DNA from: Arsenicicoccus sp. oral taxon 190
GTDB lineage: Bacteria > Actinomycetota > Actinomycetes > Actinomycetales > Dermatophilaceae
NCBI RefSeq assembly: GCF_001189535.1
Contig: NZ_CP012070.1
Coordinates: 1,984,001-2,048,000, forward strand
DNA: 64,000 bases
Direction of reading: 5' to 3'
Numbering within the stretch: position 1 is the stretch's first letter; every line of letters starts with the position of its first letter. The position numbers and the translations under genes are program-made. The notes beneath the pieces are model-generated. The model was given only the letters and a program-made list of their open reading frames with translations. It was not told the DNA's origin and did no database searches. This document shows, piece after piece, positions 61,312-64,000 of this stretch.

Positions 61312-61583
61312 GGGGGTCTCCTGGTCTCCTGGGGGCTGCATGGGCAGCACGATGGCTGCCGTCCCGTCACGGTGCGTCCATGACGAGGACCGTCCGGGGG
61401 AGTCTAGCGAGGGCGACCGTACCGTCCCGGGACCGGGGCCGCAGCCGTGGCGACGGCCGCGGCTCGCCGCTGCGGAAGCGCCCCCTGGCTGGGCTCCACC
61501 TGACAGAATGTGCCGCGGGCCGTCGACTGCCCCGCACCGGGTCGGCGTGACGATCCGTGACCGACCCCGGGCGCGAGGAGCAC

Positions 61584-63311
61584 ATGGTGGAGAGCACGCA
61601 AGCGGCGGCGCGAGGCGACCTGCTCGTCGACGCCGTCGAGCACCTCAAGGTGACCGCGGAGCGTGCGACCTTCCCCATCGAGCTCGCGTCCAGCACCACC
61701 GCCCGCGAGGGCCGCGCCACGCTGGTGGCGCAGCTCGACGACTACATCCTGCCGCGGCTCGCGGCGCTGGACGCCCCGCTGCTCGTGGTCGTCGGCGGCT
61801 CGACCGGCTCCGGCAAGTCCACCCTGGTCAACTCCGTGGTGCGGGAGGCGGTCTCGCGCAGCGGGGTGCTGCGGCCCACGACCCGGGCGCCCGTCCTGGT
61901 GCACCACGAGGCGGACCGTGAGTGGTTCACCCGCAAGGTGCTGCCGCGGTTCGGGCGGCTGACGGGGCGCAGCGACACCCAGGGCGCGGTCGACGAGGAC
62001 ATGGGCTCGGTGCGGCTGGTGACCAGCGCGACGCTGCCCGCCGGGCTCGCGCTGCTGGACGCGCCCGACATCGACTCCGTCGTCGCGGCCAACCGCGAGC
62101 TGTCCCGCCAGCTGCTCAACGCCGCCGACCTGTGGCTCTTCGTCACCACGGCGGCCCGATACGCCGACGCCGTGCCGTGGGAGCTGCTGCGCCAGGCGGG
62201 GGACCGCGGCACCTCCGTCGCGATCGTGCTCGACCGGGTGCCCGACGAGGCGATGGGCGAGGTCCGCGACGACCTGACCCGGATGCTGGCCGAGCAGGGC
62301 CTGGCCGGCGCCCCGATCTTCGCGGTGCGCGAGGTGCGGCTGAGCGAGGACGGGCTGCTCCCCGAGGACGAGGTCGCGCCGCTGCGCCGCTGGCTGGTCA
62401 CCCTCGCCCAGGACGCGGTGGCGCGCCAGACCGTGGTGCGGCGCACCCTGTCCGGAGCCCTGGACTCCCTCGGCGACCGGGTCGGGCAGCTCGTGACGGC
62501 CAGCGAGGAGCAGCAGGACGCGGCCCGCGACCTGCGCCGCGCCGCCGAGAGTGCGTATGCCGATGCCGGTGACGGCGTCGAGGCCGGGGTCAGCGACGGC
62601 ACCCTGCTCCGCGGGGAGGTGCTGGCCCGGTGGCAGGAGTTCGTCGGGACCGGAGAGTTCCTGCGGACCATCGAGTCCGGCATCGGGCGGCTGCGCGACC
62701 GCCTCACCGCGGCCATCAAGGGCACGCCCCAGCCGGCCGAGCAGCTCGGCGAGGTGCTGCAGTCCGGCGTCGCCACCCTGGTGGTGTCGCAGGCCGACCG
62801 GGCCGCCTCCGACGTGCGCCGCCAGTGGCGCCACGACCCCGGCGGCGAGGCGCTGCTGGCGCGGCATACGGGCCTGGGCTCCTCCTCGCCGGACCTGCCG
62901 GACCGCGTGGACCGGCTCGTGCGGGACTGGCAGGGCGACCTGCTCGACCTGATCCGCAGCCAAGGGCAGGACAAGCGCACCACCGCGCGGGTGCTCGCCT
63001 ACGGCGTCAACGCGCTCGCCGTCGTCCTGATGCTCGTGGTCTTCACCCAGACCGGTGGCCTGACCGGCGCCGAGGGCGGGATCGCCGCCGGCTCCGCGGT
63101 CCTCGCGCAGCGGATCCTCGAGGCGATCTTCGGCGACCAGGCGGTGCGCACCTTGGCCCGCCGCGCCCGCCGCGACCTCATGGACCGGGTGGGTGAGCTG
63201 TATGTCGACGAGGCCGACCGCTACCTGCAGGCCGTGGACGCGGCGTCGGTGCCGCCGGACCAGGCGACCGAGCTGGCCGAGGCGGCGGTCCGAGTGAAGG
63301 CGGCACGATGA
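61584..63311 (+). CDS. dynamin/YfjP-type large GTPase, first of pair
   Basis: The 575-residue protein has Walker A GGSTGSGKST (71-80), LLDAPDIDS (G3), IVLDRVPDE as the G4 region, and a large helical part (about 280-450). Two adjacent hydrophobic segments (about 475-490 and 495-515, AVVLMLVVF and GIAAGSAVLAQ) could insert in the membrane. The tandem arrangement with a second GTPase resembles the actinobacterial dynamin-like DynA/DynB pair that acts in cell division or membrane remodelling. The start is ATG 61584 (GAGGAG just upstream); GTG 61557 is possible. Confidence 0.85.
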   Translation: MVESTQAAARGDLLVDAVEHLKVTAERATFPIELASSTTAREGRATLVAQLDDYILPRLAALDAPLLVVVGGSTGSGKSTLVNSVVREAVSRSGVLRPTTRAPVLVHHEADREWFTRKVLPRFGRLTGRSDTQGAVDEDMGSVRLVTSATLPAGLALLDAPDIDSVVAANRELSRQLLNAADLWLFVTTAARYADAVPWELLRQAGDRGTSVAIVLDRVPDEAMGEVRDDLTRMLAEQGLAGAPIFAVREVRLSEDGLLPEDEVAPLRRWLVTLAQDAVARQTVVRRTLSGALDSLGDRVGQLVTASEEQQDAARDLRRAAESAYADAGDGVEAGVSDGTLLRGEVLARWQEFVGTGEFLRTIESGIGRLRDRLTAAIKGTPQPAEQLGEVLQSGVATLVVSQADRAASDVRRQWRHDPGGEALLARHTGLGSSSPDLPDRVDRLVRDWQGDLLDLIRSQGQDKRTTARVLAYGVNALAVVLMLVVFTQTGGLTGAEGGIAAGSAVLAQRILEAIFGDQAVRTLARRARRDLMDRVGELYVDEADRYLQAVDAASVPPDQATELAEAAVRVKAAR

Positions 63312-64000
63312 GCACCCTCCTGCGGCGCAAGCACGCCGACCAGCACGCCCTGTCCGCCACCGAGCGCGCCCGGGTCCTCGCCGAGGCCCTGCAGACCGGT
63401 GGCGCCGAGCTGAGCGACGACGCCGTCGCCCACGCCCGCCGCGCCATCAACCAGACCCGCGAGCGCACCGCCCTCGTCGGGGGGCACACCGTGGTCGCCC
63501 TCGCCGGCGCGACCGGGTCGGGCAAGTCGTCCACCTTCAACGCCCTGGTGGGCGAGGACGTCTCGCGGGTCGGGGCGCGTCGCCCCACCACCGCCACCGC
63601 CACGGCGGCCGTCTGGGGCGACGAGCCGGCGACGCCGCTGCTCGACTGGCTCGGCGTCGGCGACCGCCACCAGGTCGGTCGGCAGGTGGCGCAGCAGGCG
63701 GCGCCGCAGGTGGGCGCCGCCGCGACCGAGGAGGGGCTCGCGGGCCCGGGTGCGCTGGACGGCCTGGTGCTGCTCGACCTGCCCGACTTCGACTCCCGCG
63801 CCGAGGCCCACCGGCAGGAGGCCGACCGGGTGCTGCAGCTCGCCGACGTCTTCGTCTGGGTCACCGACCCGCAGAAGTATGCCGACGCCCGGCTGCACGA
63901 CGACTACATCCGGGCGCTCGCCGCGCACGACGCCGAGACGGTCGTCGTGCTCAACCACGCCGACCGCCTCACGCCCGAGGGCGTGGACCAGTGCCTCGCC
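63308..64000 (+). CDS. dynamin/YfjP-type GTPase, second of pair (partial)
   Basis: At least 231 residues are in the window and the end is cut. ATG 63308 overlaps the first GTPase's TGA (ATGA). The chain begins with STLLRRKHAD, then Walker A AGATGSGKSSTF (67-78), the G2 Thr in RRPTTATATAAVW, LLDLPDFDS (G3, about 155) and LNHADR (G4, about 217). All G motifs in view are intact. The two GTPases are translationally coupled and probably form a hetero-oligomer. Confidence 0.85.
   Translation, partial: MSTLLRRKHADQHALSATERARVLAEALQTGGAELSDDAVAHARRAINQTRERTALVGGHTVVALAGATGSGKSSTFNALVGEDVSRVGARRPTTATATAAVWGDEPATPLLDWLGVGDRHQVGRQVAQQAAPQVGAAATEEGLAGPGALDGLVLLDLPDFDSRAEAHRQEADRVLQLADVFVWVTDPQKYADARLHDDYIRALAAHDAETVVVLNHADRLTPEGVDQCLA

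Overview
The window is a gene-dense stretch of a very G+C-rich actinobacterial chromosome. The actinobacterial marks are DUF3039, DUF2017, DUF3618, DUF929, the clpS-DUF2017, murI-MBL-rph-rdgB and pncA-pncB gene sets, a two-gene GTPase pair, and a tmRNA with the tag ANSKRTDFALAA. The gene mix and the many leaderless promoters suggest a member of the Micrococcales, perhaps Intrasporangiaceae-like. That placement is inference. There is no rRNA operon, phage, insertion sequence or CRISPR array, and most of the region reads as core chromosome with accessory surface-polysaccharide and secretion genes.

Layout. 1-3.5 kb: a truncated MFS gene, an isoaspartyl peptidase/asparaginase, a secreted PI-PLC-like protein, tmRNA and thioredoxin. 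3.6-9.5 kb: a DEAD-box RNA helicase with an expanded Arg/Asp repeat tail, AlgH/YqgE, DUF3039, a small secreted protein built of 11-residue repeats, and an SF2 helicase. 9.5-20.8 kb: an AsnC-type regulator divergent from 4-hydroxyphenylpyruvate dioxygenase, a heterodimeric ABC exporter, RDD and GNAT proteins, the NAD salvage pair pncB-pncA, and a secreted subtilase. 21-28.5 kb: aldehyde dehydrogenase with DUF779, clpS-DUF2017, a polar amino-acid ABC importer and a CHAP cell-wall hydrolase. 28.6-37.3 kb: murI-MBL hydrolase, a TetR/cytochrome b5-like/MMPL group, rph-rdgB, arfB, tRNA-Leu, peroxiredoxin, DUF3618 and tRNA-Lys.

37.4-45.1 kb is a surface-polysaccharide locus: polysaccharide deacetylase, barrel-type lipoprotein, GH18 glycosidase, nucleotide-sugar epimerase, UDP-sugar dehydrogenase and a processive GT2 synthase. 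CRP/GlxR-like operators lie just downstream of the -10 elements of its two outward promoters. 45.2-50.1 kb: a CopC-like protein, a WXG100-like small protein fused by operon to an alpha/beta hydrolase, tRNA-His, oligoribonuclease and a PrsW protease. 50.1-56.3 kb: a Pls/PosA-type membrane NRPS, an M1 aminopeptidase and a phosphopantetheinyl transferase, with tRNA-Arg. 56.4-64 kb: an unrecognised protein, a secreted 5'-nucleotidase, a VKOR/DUF929 disulfide-forming pair and two tandem dynamin/YfjP-type GTPases, the second cut by the window end.

The most novel-looking items are the secreted 11-residue-repeat protein, the CRP-controlled polysaccharide locus, the 11-bp-spaced GTTAAC repeats shared by the NRPS and the 5'-nucleotidase, and the WXG-like/hydrolase pair.
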